From Lachnospiraceae bacterium UBA3287 (GTDB taxonomy: Bacteria > Bacillota > Clostridia > Lachnospirales > Lachnospiraceae), in the NCBI GenBank assembly GCA_002362155.1, contig DETN01000157.1, positions 1-11,756 on the forward strand: a stretch of DNA of 11,756 nt, read 5' to 3'. Numbering within the stretch: the stretch's first letter is position 1; the number at the start of each line of letters is the position of its first letter. This document shows, piece after piece, positions 5,718-11,756 of this stretch. A model generated the notes under the pieces. It was not told where the DNA came from. It saw nothing but the letters and a program-made list of their open reading frames with translations, and searched no databases. Both the position numbers and the translations under genes were made by a program.

Positions 5718-6131
5718 ATGGAACTCTATGAAAAGGTCAGAGAACAGCGCAACAGTCTCAACTTCTTTGCCAGAAAGCTGGGCCTTCAGATCACCCGGAT
5801 CGATAAAGACTACGCGGAGGGAGAGCTTCCCGTGGACGAGACCTTCACCAACCCCCAGGGCTCTGTCCAGGGAGGGGCCATGTTCACCCTGGCCGACGCG
5901 GTGGGCGGAGCGGCCGCCGGCTGCTGCGGGAACCGGATCGCCACCGTGGACGCCTCCTTCCACTACCTGCGTCCCGGTCTCCACACCAGCCTTTTAAAGG
6001 CCAGGACAAGGCTGGTCAAATCCGGCTCCATGCTGACGGTGGTGGATGTCAGCGTCTTTGACCAGGACGATACCCTTCTGTCGGAGGGCATCTTCACCTA
6101 TATCGTTATGAAGACCTCCATCTTCGACTGA
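5718..6131 (+). CDS. PaaI-family hotdog-fold thioesterase
   Basis: A 137-residue protein with the single-hotdog layout. The helix-rich N terminus is followed by NPQGSVQGGAMFTLAD at 45-60, the hallmark of the PaaI/THEM2 thioesterases, then TVDASFHYLRPG, and a central beta sheet to SEGIFTYIV. Asn45 and Asp60 of the catalytic set are present, but the position normally occupied by His (N-x5-HGG) is Gln51. The family hydrolyses acyl- or aryl-CoA in the cytoplasm, usually as tetramers. The start at 5718 is preceded by AGGAAAG at a good distance. A longer in-frame start at 5598 would add 40 residues without homology and would overlap the start of the divergent phosphatase gene. It is followed by a hairpin terminator. 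Substrate unknown; activity may be altered by the His to Gln change. Confidence 0.88.
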   Translation: MELYEKVREQRNSLNFFARKLGLQITRIDKDYAEGELPVDETFTNPQGSVQGGAMFTLADAVGGAAAGCCGNRIATVDASFHYLRPGLHTSLLKARTRLVKSGSMLTVVDVSVFDQDDTLLSEGIFTYIVMKTSIFD

Positions 6132-6165
6132 CCCCGGTCCTGTCAGGAAAACAGGAGGAAGCCGA

Positions 6166-6218
6166 AAAGGCCCTGCAGGGAACAGCGCATTTACGCTGCC
6201 TTCCCCTGCAGGGCCTTT
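6166..6218. terminator. Shared terminator between convergent genes
   Basis: A perfect 15-bp inverted repeat, 6166-6180 (AAAGGCCCTGCAGGG) with 6204-6218. The loop itself folds into a 5-bp mini-hairpin (CAGCG 6183-6187 with CGCTG 6194-6198). It lies 34 bp after the thioesterase stop and 22 bp beyond the lipoprotein stop. Downstream on + is TCTGTTTTCTTCT, and downstream on - is TTTTCGG. Both U-tracts are modest, so bidirectional termination is likely. Confidence 0.82.
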
Positions 6219-6240
6219 CTGTTTTCTTCTGCTGCTGCCT

Positions 6241-7338
6241 TTACTGTTTTACGAAGGAGATCTCCATATCCTCGAAGAAGGATAAGAGGCTTCCGTCTTC
6301 CTGACGCACGAAACGGTCCGTTTTGTCGTCGATGGCCACTGCGCCGTCCTCGAAATGCCAGGTCCCGCTGTAGGAGGTATCGTCGATGGCAGGCAGAGTA
6401 TTGGTGGCCGCGTCATATCCCGCCGACTTGAGCAGGGAATCCAGGATCTCCTGCCTGGAACTGTACTGGCCGGCCTGGACCACCTTTTCCACCGTGGTGC
6501 CCATGGTCCCGAACCACTTGTCCAGGTTTTTGTCATAGTATTCTCTGGTGGCCTGGACGAACTGGGCCGTATCCGCATAAAAATCCATGGTATAGTCGTC
6601 GTTCAGCACCAGATACAGATCCATCAGCAGAGTCCCTTCCGACTCTACGCCGAAGGTCTTGTCCACTTCTCCGGAGACTTTCTCTGTCAGATCCCCCTTC
6701 CCCAGGTAGGTCCCGGGAAGATCATAGAGGATCACACAGGCTTCTCCCGTCAGGGTCTCTTCGGAAATCGCGGGCCATGCAAAGGCAAAGGTCTTTTTCA
6801 GGATGTCAGGAACGGCCTTCTCGTCCATTTCCCCTTTAGCGGTAATGTCTGCCGTATCCTGAAAGGACTCTGCCGGCGCCGCTTTGCCGGCCGCCATGGA
6901 AAGGAACGTTTCCGCCGCCGTTTGTCTGAAAGCATCCCCTTTCAGATCTTCCGGCGAAAGGCCCTGGTCCCTGGCCGTAAACAGGAGGTTCCTGTATGCT
7001 TCCATGACCTCCTCTTCGGTAAATTCAAATGTGACAGGGGTCACATCCACTGTGACCGTAAAGCCATCCTCCGTCTTTTCCGCGGAGGATGCCTGGACCG
7101 AGGCCTTAGACCGGATCCCGGCAAGAAGATCCGCATGGTCCTCCGCAGGAAGACCTGCAAGGTCCCAGGGAGCGCCTTCAAGGATCAGGTCCTGCACTTC
7201 CTGGTCGGTCATGGCTTCTGCGGCCTCATCCAGTTTTTCCTGTACCAGCTTGACAGCTTCCTCTCCCTTCATGCCGCATCCTGTCAGGGCAAGAAGGCAC
7301 CCGGCCGCGGCAATGACAAGCAAATGTTTCAGTTTCAT
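6241..7338 (-). CDS. Lipoprotein of unknown function
   Basis: A 365-residue secreted lipoprotein. The N terminus is a classic type II signal: basic MKLKH, a hydrophobic core, and lipobox LTGC with Cys21 as the lipidated residue. The mature part starts with a charged helix (EEAVKLVQEKLDEAAEAM) and appears to hold two similar-sized alpha/beta halves (about 25-150 and 160-280). A C-terminal beta-rich module follows (about 300-365: YSGTWHFEDGAVAIDDKTDRF), reminiscent of small lipocalin-like or DUF-type extracytoplasmic domains. I do not recognise the family. The start at 7338 is chosen because GGAG lies 11 bases upstream; an in-frame ATG six codons earlier (7356) has no ribosome site. It forms a single-gene unit with its own extended -10 promoter, separated from the operon to its right by a terminator. 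Two cysteines besides the signal region are not evident in conserved spacing. Confidence 0.85.
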   Translation of the reverse strand: MKLKHLLVIAAAGCLLALTGCGMKGEEAVKLVQEKLDEAAEAMTDQEVQDLILEGAPWDLAGLPAEDHADLLAGIRSKASVQASSAEKTEDGFTVTVDVTPVTFEFTEEEVMEAYRNLLFTARDQGLSPEDLKGDAFRQTAAETFLSMAAGKAAPAESFQDTADITAKGEMDEKAVPDILKKTFAFAWPAISEETLTGEACVILYDLPGTYLGKGDLTEKVSGEVDKTFGVESEGTLLMDLYLVLNDDYTMDFYADTAQFVQATREYYDKNLDKWFGTMGTTVEKVVQAGQYSSRQEILDSLLKSAGYDAATNTLPAIDDTSYSGTWHFEDGAVAIDDKTDRFVRQEDGSLLSFFEDMEISFVKQ

Positions 7339-7356
7339 CTTTTTACATCTCCTCAT

Positions 7357-7373
7357 AACCGATTATTTCGGTT
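7357..7373 (-). other. Small hairpin just upstream of the lipoprotein ribosome binding site
   Basis: AACCGA (7357-7362) and TCGGTT (7368-7373) form a perfect 6-bp stem with a 5-nt loop, a few bases before the GGAG that serves the start at 7338. A second one (AGGCAG 7393-7398 / CTGCCT 7402-7407, 3-nt loop) lies further up the same ~104-nt leader. Neither has a U-run. They may tune translation or RNA stability; no known riboswitch is recognised. Confidence 0.45.
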
Positions 7374-7448
7374 CCTGCATGCCCCGCCCCCCAGGCAGAG
7401 GCTGCCTTCGCAGACCGTCTCAGCCAGGGGCGCAGGTCCCTGCAAGCG

Positions 7449-7457
7449 ATTATAGCA
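7449..7457 (-). promoter_or_regulatory. Extended -10 promoter of the lipoprotein gene
   Basis: On the minus strand the sequence reads TGCTATAAT: a perfect TATAAT (7449-7454) preceded by the TGn extended element (7455-7457). No good -35 is present at 16-18 bases, as is common for extended -10 promoters. Transcription would start near 7442, giving a leader of about 104 nt before the ATG at 7338. Confidence 0.65.
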
Positions 7458-7532
7458 CAATTTCGCCCATTCCTATACCACTTTCCGAAGAAGGGCCCTT
7501 TTCCGCCCGGGACGCCTTCTGCCCGAAAACCC

Positions 7533-7580
7533 AAAAAAGAGCACCCTTTATCCGCCCCGCGGCCGGTAAAGGATGCTCTT
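7533..7580 (-). terminator. Terminator of the TlpA / membrane-protein operon
   Basis: On the minus strand AAGAGCATCCTTTA (7567-7580) pairs with TAAAGGGTGCTCTT (7537-7550) over 14 bp with one G-U. The loop is GC-rich (7551-7566) and TTTTTT follows directly (7533-7538, overlapping the stem end). The G-U pair would be an A-C mismatch on the other strand, confirming minus orientation. It is 45 bp after the stop of the 599-residue protein and isolates this operon from the lipoprotein gene. Confidence 0.9.
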
Positions 7581-7625
7581 ATAAAGGAATTCGTCCCTTT
7601 GCCGGTTACGGATCCTTCCTGCCGG

Positions 7626-9425
7626 CTATGGCTGCTTTGCAAGAAGGAAGTTCTCGCCGTCCGTCAGGACGCTGACCGTATCTCCCTCGGAGGCGAAGGC
7701 CAGGTCAATGACGTCCACCAGCCTTGCGTGATAGACCCTGTCATGTCCGTCCCAGATATAAAGATAGGTGGTCCCGTCCACATCCAGCCTGACCATGCGG
7801 CTGATCTTCAGCGTCTTTTTCTCCCAGGAGGAAGTATCCGCGGGAGCGCCCGCACCGGGCAGGGCTGTATCGGAATTAGCCTGCTCGCCGGTGATGTCGC
7901 CTGCCACAAGGGCCTTGTACTTGGCGACGCAGTCCGCCTGCCTTGCGGAGGTGGCCACGATATTGTACTGCTCCACGTTGACGCAGGCATACATCTTGAC
8001 CAGGCCCGCGTTGTCCTTGAGGACCATGATATAGGTGGGAATGCCGTCCATCTGGATCAGGGAAGGGAAGCTGGCCTGATAGCGCTTTTCCTGGACCTCG
8101 CCTTCGGCGGCGCTCATGGCCGAGAATTCATCGGCGCCGGAGCAGGGAATATAGCGGGTCTCGCCGGTACGCTCGTTGCTCATGATAAAGCCGATGTTGG
8201 AGCTGTCCCCGTTGACGGAAGTAACGCCGGTATAGATCCAGATATCGCTCTCCTTGGCGATATAGCCGAAGTCAGCGATCCCTTCCTCCTCCTGGTCGCT
8301 GCCCTGCCTGGTGGTGACTCTCCTGCAGCCGATCTGGCCGATAACGGAGTTCCAGAAGCCCTTCTGCAGCTGGGCATAGTTATTGTACTGGACGCAGATC
8401 AGATCTCCGGGATAGACCACATCCACCCAGTCGGGCACGTCGGGGACGGCCTTCTTTTCCATGGCGCCGGTGACAGGATCGATCAGGACCGCTCCCGTGA
8501 TCCTGGTGCCGCCGAAAAGAAAGATGGAATGCTCGTAAATGGGGGCCACATACCAGGCTCTGCCTTCCTCGTCGATTTCGAAATGGATGTCCCAGAACAT
8601 ATCGCTGCGGTAGGACCAGCGGACATGCCGCATCAGATCCTCATGGAAGTAGGCGCTGGGAACAAAGCGCATGCCCTCTTCCAGCTCATTATAGGAGGCG
8701 GACATGGAAACGGGGTCTACCGTCACATAGCCGGGCACGCCGTTTTTCCGGTTGGCATACCACTTGAAGATGCTGGCGTAGCCCAGGGGAGCCACCTTCA
8801 TGGGACTGTTATGGAAGTTGACCTGGACGTAGTCTTCCGCAAAGACGTCGTACTGGGAGACCACATGGCTTAAGGATCCGATCTCACGGTTTCCCAGCAT
8901 GGCCGCGGACTGGGTATCCATCAGGGCTATGGAGGAGGTGGATTCCGCATTGGGGAAATCCTCCGTCACGCCGTCCTGAACGTTCAGAATGGCGGAATAG
9001 GCCCTGGCGTGGAATAGCTTGCCGGAGAAAAAGCGGCCAAGAAAGATGATCAGGATGGGCAGGACAAAGCCAGCCAGAATGACCCTGCGGAAGATCCGCT
9101 CGCCCCTTGTCACCACACCGCCGTGCAGGTAGAAGGATTCTACAGTGGGGCCTTCCTTTTCCTCCTCTTCTTCCTCCCCTTCCTTCCCGGGAGCGGGGGC
9201 CTTTTTCTTAGGGCTCCTGTTCGGGCGTCTGCCCCGGATCCGGACCCCGAACACGTCGTTCCACATGGGCACGGAAGCAAAGGATCCGGCCAGAAAGACC
9301 AGCATCCACATGAACCAGAAGCCCTCGTACTGGATGTTCCAGGCGGGACAGAAAATATAGTCGATGACGGCCAGCACGACGGCCATGCAGATGATCGGCT
9401 TTACAAATTTCATTTTTTCTTTCAT
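7626..9425 (-). CDS. Conserved membrane-anchored protein with large extracytoplasmic domain, function unknown
   Basis: A 599-residue protein; AGGAGGAAAG lies at a good distance before ATG 9425. Membrane segments sit at about residues 8-26, 35-52 and 113-132. The loop between the second and third is strikingly charged: a basic part (RGRRPNRSPKKK, 64-75) then a run of Glu (84-89), so this loop is most likely cytoplasmic. Residues ~135-599 would then lie outside. The outer domain has beta-rich segments such as VPGYVTVDPVSMSASY, VPSAYFHEDLMRH, IWIYTGVTSVNGDSSNIGF and AMSAAEGEVQEK. I remember close relatives in Lachnospiraceae labelled only as hypothetical or Tat-signal proteins; no enzymatic motif is seen. 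Five cysteines fall in the predicted outer domain. The gene lies 37 bp after the TlpA-like lipoprotein gene and is the last of the operon, ending at the 7533-7580 terminator. Confidence 0.85.
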   Translation of the reverse strand: MKEKMKFVKPIICMAVVLAVIDYIFCPAWNIQYEGFWFMWMLVFLAGSFASVPMWNDVFGVRIRGRRPNRSPKKKAPAPGKEGEEEEEEKEGPTVESFYLHGGVVTRGERIFRRVILAGFVLPILIIFLGRFFSGKLFHARAYSAILNVQDGVTEDFPNAESTSSIALMDTQSAAMLGNREIGSLSHVVSQYDVFAEDYVQVNFHNSPMKVAPLGYASIFKWYANRKNGVPGYVTVDPVSMSASYNELEEGMRFVPSAYFHEDLMRHVRWSYRSDMFWDIHFEIDEEGRAWYVAPIYEHSIFLFGGTRITGAVLIDPVTGAMEKKAVPDVPDWVDVVYPGDLICVQYNNYAQLQKGFWNSVIGQIGCRRVTTRQGSDQEEEGIADFGYIAKESDIWIYTGVTSVNGDSSNIGFIMSNERTGETRYIPCSGADEFSAMSAAEGEVQEKRYQASFPSLIQMDGIPTYIMVLKDNAGLVKMYACVNVEQYNIVATSARQADCVAKYKALVAGDITGEQANSDTALPGAGAPADTSSWEKKTLKISRMVRLDVDGTTYLYIWDGHDRVYHARLVDVIDLAFASEGDTVSVLTDGENFLLAKQP

Positions 9426-9462
9426 TTGGCTTTCCTCCTGAAATCTCTAAGGAATGCTGGTC

Positions 9463-10110
9463 TCAGGCGTCTCCTTCCAGCAGGCTGTCTATGACCGCCC
9501 TCCAGCCTTCTTCGCTGTCGGCCCCCACATAGTAAGTCCCCACCTGGTTTCCCTCTGCGTCTACAAAGACAGTGGTGGGAACGGAATCGAACCTGAAAAG
9601 CATGGGGATCAGGTCTCCCTCCAGGGCCAGATGGGTGTAGTCGGCCCTGGTCTCGTCCGCTATGGCCTTCGCTTCTTCCACAAGGTCCGGATCCAGGGTC
9701 AGGTCCTCTGTGATCAGGTCGCATACGATGCCCACCACCTGGAAACGGTCGGGATCATATTCCCGGTTGAGCTTTCCAAGATCGGGCATTTCCATTTTGC
9801 AGGGAGGGCAGAAGGTCCCCCAGATGTTGACCATGGTCAGCTCTTTTCCCTCAAAGATGGTCTGGTCCACTTCGTTTCCGTAAATGTCGTGGACGGTAAA
9901 TTCCGCCAGCTCCGGAAAGAGGTCTTCCTCTTCCGCAGCTTCCTCTGTCAGGTCTTCTTCATCCACGGTCTCTTCCGCCTCTTCTCTCTCTTCCTCTGCA
10001 GCCTCCTGGGCCGCGCCTTGAGCCGCGGGAGAAGTCTCCTTTCCTCCGCAGGCACTGAAACAAAGGACCGCTCCCAGAAGAAGGGCCGTGATCAGTCTGT
10101 ATTTTTTCAT
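9463..10110 (-). CDS. TlpA/ResA-like thioredoxin-fold lipoprotein
   Basis: A 215-residue protein. The signal peptide MKKYRLITALLLGAVLCFSAC places the lipidated Cys at residue 21. A highly acidic linker follows (about 37-68, largely Glu/Ala). The thioredoxin fold runs from FTVHDIYGNEV (71-81). The active site WGTFCPPCKMEMP puts the CPPC at 101-104, and the cis-proline is in SVPTTVFVD (Pro178). It would sit on the outer face of the membrane and exchange disulfides, as ResA, TlpA and StoA do. No CcdA or DsbD reductase gene is in view. The start at 10110 is chosen because the signal peptide begins there; the frame stays open to 10314 but without signal-like sequence. The ribosome site is weak (AAAGAGAG). 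It is the first gene of an operon with the 599-residue membrane protein, a possible substrate or partner. Confidence 0.9.
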   Translation of the reverse strand: MKKYRLITALLLGAVLCFSACGGKETSPAAQGAAQEAAEEEREEAEETVDEEDLTEEAAEEEDLFPELAEFTVHDIYGNEVDQTIFEGKELTMVNIWGTFCPPCKMEMPDLGKLNREYDPDRFQVVGIVCDLITEDLTLDPDLVEEAKAIADETRADYTHLALEGDLIPMLFRFDSVPTTVFVDAEGNQVGTYYVGADSEEGWRAVIDSLLEGDA

Positions 10111-10160
10111 GATCGTCTCTCTTTCCGCAGGGCCTTCCCGGGCCCCGCCCCTACTGACAC

Positions 10161-10189
10161 AGTATACTATATTTCTCCCCCGATTAGAA
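10161..10189 (-). promoter_or_regulatory. Candidate promoter of the TlpA-like operon
   Basis: On the minus strand TATACT (10161-10166) has TTCTAA (10184-10189) 17 bases upstream. The -10 is good (5 of 6) and the -35 poor (3 of 6). The position, about 50 bp before the ATG at 10110, is sensible, and no better candidate is visible before that gene. Confidence 0.5.
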
Positions 10190-10348
10190 CACGGGCGGAT
10201 GGCCTGTCTTGTTAAAAGGGGATTAAAAATACGCCGCGGCCAGCCCGGACAGGGTCCCGGAGATCCCTTCTGGCATTCGGAAAACCATTCTTTTTGATTT
10301 GGTATGCCGTTCATAATCGCGGAAGTCTCTTTCGCTTCGGTAAGGAGA

Positions 10349-10357
10349 TGTTATAAA
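10349..10357 (+). promoter_or_regulatory. Candidate extended -10 promoter of the oxidoreductase gene
   Basis: TGTTATAAA gives a TGn element followed by TATAAA, about 70 bp before the ATG at 10426. No good -35 is seen (CTTTCG lies 17 bases upstream). The leader it would produce contains the hairpin at 10381-10399. Confidence 0.45.
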
Positions 10358-10380
10358 ATAGATATTAGAAGGAAAGAACT

Positions 10381-10399
10381 GCTCCGCAGGGGGCGGAGC
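10381..10399 (+). other. Hairpin in the oxidoreductase leader
   Basis: GCTCCGC (10381-10387) and GCGGAGC (10393-10399) form a perfect 7-bp GC-rich stem with a 5-nt loop. It is followed by an A-rich stretch and then the ribosome site AAAGGAGA (10413-10420). There is no U-run, so it is not a terminator; it may be an RNA stability element. Confidence 0.45.
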
Positions 10400-10425
10400 C
10401 TTAAAGAAAACGAAAGGAGATTTTT

Positions 10426-11756
10426 ATGGGGTACACAAAACTTTTTGAAAGGGGATGCATCGGCGGCCTGGAAATAAAGAACAGGATCGTCATGCCCGCC
10501 ATGGGCTGCTCTCTGGCAGCCTCCACGGGGGATGCTTCTCCCGAGATCATCCGCTACTATCAGGAAAGGGCCAGGGGCGGCGCCGGCCTGATCATTACTG
10601 AGATCACCCGGGTGGACGACGAGACCGGCGTGGGCACGCCCTGCCAGCTGTCCGTGACCGACCTGAAGTTCATCTGCGGCCTGACCCGCCTGGCCGAGGC
10701 GGTCCACGCCTTCGAATCGAAGATCTTCGTCCAGCTCCACCATCCCGGCAACCAGACGCCCAGCCGTCTGATCGGCGGCAGGCAGCCTGTCTCCGCATCG
10801 GATGTGACCTGCGCCGTCATCGGAGAAAAGCCCAGGGCCATGACCACGGAGGAAGTGGAAAAGCTGGTCCGCCAGTTCGTGTCCGGCGCCGTGGTCTGCC
10901 AGAGGGCCGGCATCGACGGCGTGGAGATCCACGCCGCCCACGGCTATCTGATTGGCCAGTTCCTCTCCCCTCATACCAACCGCCGCACCGATAAGTACGG
11001 AGGAAGCCTGGAGGGCCGCATGCGGGTCCTGGTGGAGATCATCATGGGCATCAAAGCCTACTGCGGAAAGTCCTATCCCATCTCCGTCCGCCTGGACGGC
11101 GACGAATTCATTCCGGACGGCCTGAAGCTGGAGGAAGCCGTGGTCATCGCAAAGACCTGCGAAAAGCTGGGGGTAAGCTGCATCAACGTATCGTGCGGCA
11201 CTTATGAATCGGGCTATACCATCATAGAGCCCGCATCCCTCCCCGAAGCCTGGAAAAAGCACCTGGCAAAGACCATTAAGGAGAACGTCTCCATTCCCGT
11301 CATCGCCGTCAACAACATCAAGCATCCCTCCGTGGCGGAAGCTCTTCTGGAAGAGGGCGTCTGCGACTTTATCGGCATCGGCAGAGGCCATCTGGCGGAT
11401 CCCGAATGGGGGAATAAGGCCAGGGCCGGAAAGGATGACAGGATCCGCAAGTGCATCGGCTGCATGGAATGCTTCCGCATCCTCAACCTCTGCCGTCCCC
11501 TGGAATGCACCCTCAATCCCGTCCTGGGCAGAGAACTCCATTTCGGCGACGATTGCCTGAACAGAAACGGCGGCGGCAGGAAGGTGGCCGTGATCGGCGG
11601 AGGCCCCGCCGGCATGCAGGCCGCCATCGTCCTGAAAAAGAGAGGCTTCGAGCCGGTCCTCTTCGAAAAGGAAGGGCGGCTTGGCGGCGCCATGAACCTG
11701 GCTGACGTGCCTCCCCACAAGGAGCTTCTTAGCGAGTTCATTGAGACCATGAAGCT
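10426..11756 (+). CDS. FMN/FAD/[4Fe-4S] NADH:flavin oxidoreductase, old yellow enzyme family (5' part)
   Basis: 443 codons are present before the window ends; family members are usually about 640-670 residues. AAAGGAGA precedes ATG 10426. Residues 1-330 form the OYE-type TIM barrel: LKNRIVMPAM-like opening (GLEIKNRIVMPAM, 14-26), QLHHPGNQ (103-110), and EIHAAHGYLIGQFLSP (167-182), then NRRTDKYGGSLEGR with Tyr174 at the proton-donor position. A cysteine cluster follows (Cys343, 346, 349, 356, 361). After that comes an FAD/NAD-type Rossmann start, VAVIGGGPAGMQAA (388-400). This is the architecture of 2,4-dienoyl-CoA reductase FadH, trimethylamine dehydrogenase, enoate reductase and the bile-acid enzymes BaiCD/BaiH. 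These reduce activated C=C bonds or oxidise amines in the cytoplasm. The His seen after the barrel in FadH (GWHE) seems replaced by Tyr (GTYE), which argues against a strict FadH. Substrate unknown. Confidence 0.88.
   Translation, partial: MGYTKLFERGCIGGLEIKNRIVMPAMGCSLAASTGDASPEIIRYYQERARGGAGLIITEITRVDDETGVGTPCQLSVTDLKFICGLTRLAEAVHAFESKIFVQLHHPGNQTPSRLIGGRQPVSASDVTCAVIGEKPRAMTTEEVEKLVRQFVSGAVVCQRAGIDGVEIHAAHGYLIGQFLSPHTNRRTDKYGGSLEGRMRVLVEIIMGIKAYCGKSYPISVRLDGDEFIPDGLKLEEAVVIAKTCEKLGVSCINVSCGTYESGYTIIEPASLPEAWKKHLAKTIKENVSIPVIAVNNIKHPSVAEALLEEGVCDFIGIGRGHLADPEWGNKARAGKDDRIRKCIGCMECFRILNLCRPLECTLNPVLGRELHFGDDCLNRNGGGRKVAVIGGGPAGMQAAIVLKKRGFEPVLFEKEGRLGGAMNLADVPPHKELLSEFIETMK

Larger units (their letters stand above)
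10111..10425. other. 315-bp divergent intergenic region
   Basis: This lies between the divergent TlpA-like (-) and oxidoreductase (+) genes. It holds the two candidate promoters and the leader hairpin listed separately. The middle (about 10200-10345) shows no convincing reading frame, RNA gene or long repeat; it alternates AT-rich and GC-rich patches. Confidence 0.6.

Noticed and set aside
7599..8873. A 424-codon + strand frame opposite the 599-residue membrane protein.
   Set aside because: Antisense shadow. The - strand gene has a strong ribosome site, membrane segments and a terminator in the right place, and the shadow has none of these.
10111..10314. A 68-residue N-terminal extension of the TlpA-like protein.
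   Set aside because: The lipoprotein signal peptide must be N-terminal and begins at 10110; the extension would also cover the candidate promoter.
10351..11718. A 455-codon open frame on the - strand opposite the OYE-family gene.
   Set aside because: The + strand encodes an unmistakable flavoenzyme here; the antisense product is a low-complexity Gly/Ala/Asp/His-rich sequence with no ribosome site.

Overview
The window looks like chromosomal DNA from a moderately GC-rich Clostridia/Lachnospiraceae-type Firmicute. The reasons are strong AGGAGG-like ribosome binding sites, lipobox-type lipoproteins, intrinsic terminators, and a VTC / DUF4956 / beta-helix surface-protein operon that is typical of that group. 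No rRNA, tRNA, CRISPR array, insertion sequence or phage gene is visible.

Layout. (1) 1-3185, + strand: the 3' end of a VTC-domain (polyphosphate-polymerase-like) gene, a DUF4956 membrane protein, and a 736-residue Cthe_2159-type carbohydrate-binding beta-helix protein, closed by a 17-bp terminator hairpin. (2) 3217-4965: a decayed tartrate/D-malate locus. A complete D-malate/tartrate dehydrogenase-like gene (- strand, own promoter) is followed by the wreck of an L-tartrate dehydratase locus. A C-terminal piece of the alpha subunit (ttdA) is fused in frame to the C-terminal half of the beta subunit (ttdB). The other edge of the alpha piece abuts what reads as the last ~19 codons of an oppositely oriented LysR-type regulator. 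(3) 4985-6131: divergent genes for a histidine phosphatase (-) and a PaaI-type hotdog thioesterase (+) in which the usual active-site His is Gln. (4) 6241-7338: a lone lipoprotein (-) of unknown function with its own extended -10 promoter and a structured leader. (5) 7533-10110: a two-gene operon (-) of a TlpA/ResA-like thioredoxin lipoprotein and a 599-residue membrane-anchored protein with a large extracytoplasmic domain, ending in a strong terminator. (6) 10426-end (+): the first 443 codons of a flavin/iron-sulfur old-yellow-enzyme-family oxidoreductase, cut by the window edge.

How they work together. The first operon probably links a cytoplasmic polyphosphate-type polymerase to a membrane protein and a surface beta-helix protein. 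The central locus is an organic-acid dissimilation module that has kept its dehydrogenase but lost its dehydratase and probably its regulator through at least two deletions. The TlpA-like protein and its operon partner may form an envelope redox pair. The remaining genes look like unconnected housekeeping or accessory functions.

The most notable observation is the double-deletion scar at 4457-4965. All family assignments come from reading the translated sequence and remembered homologues; no database search was run.
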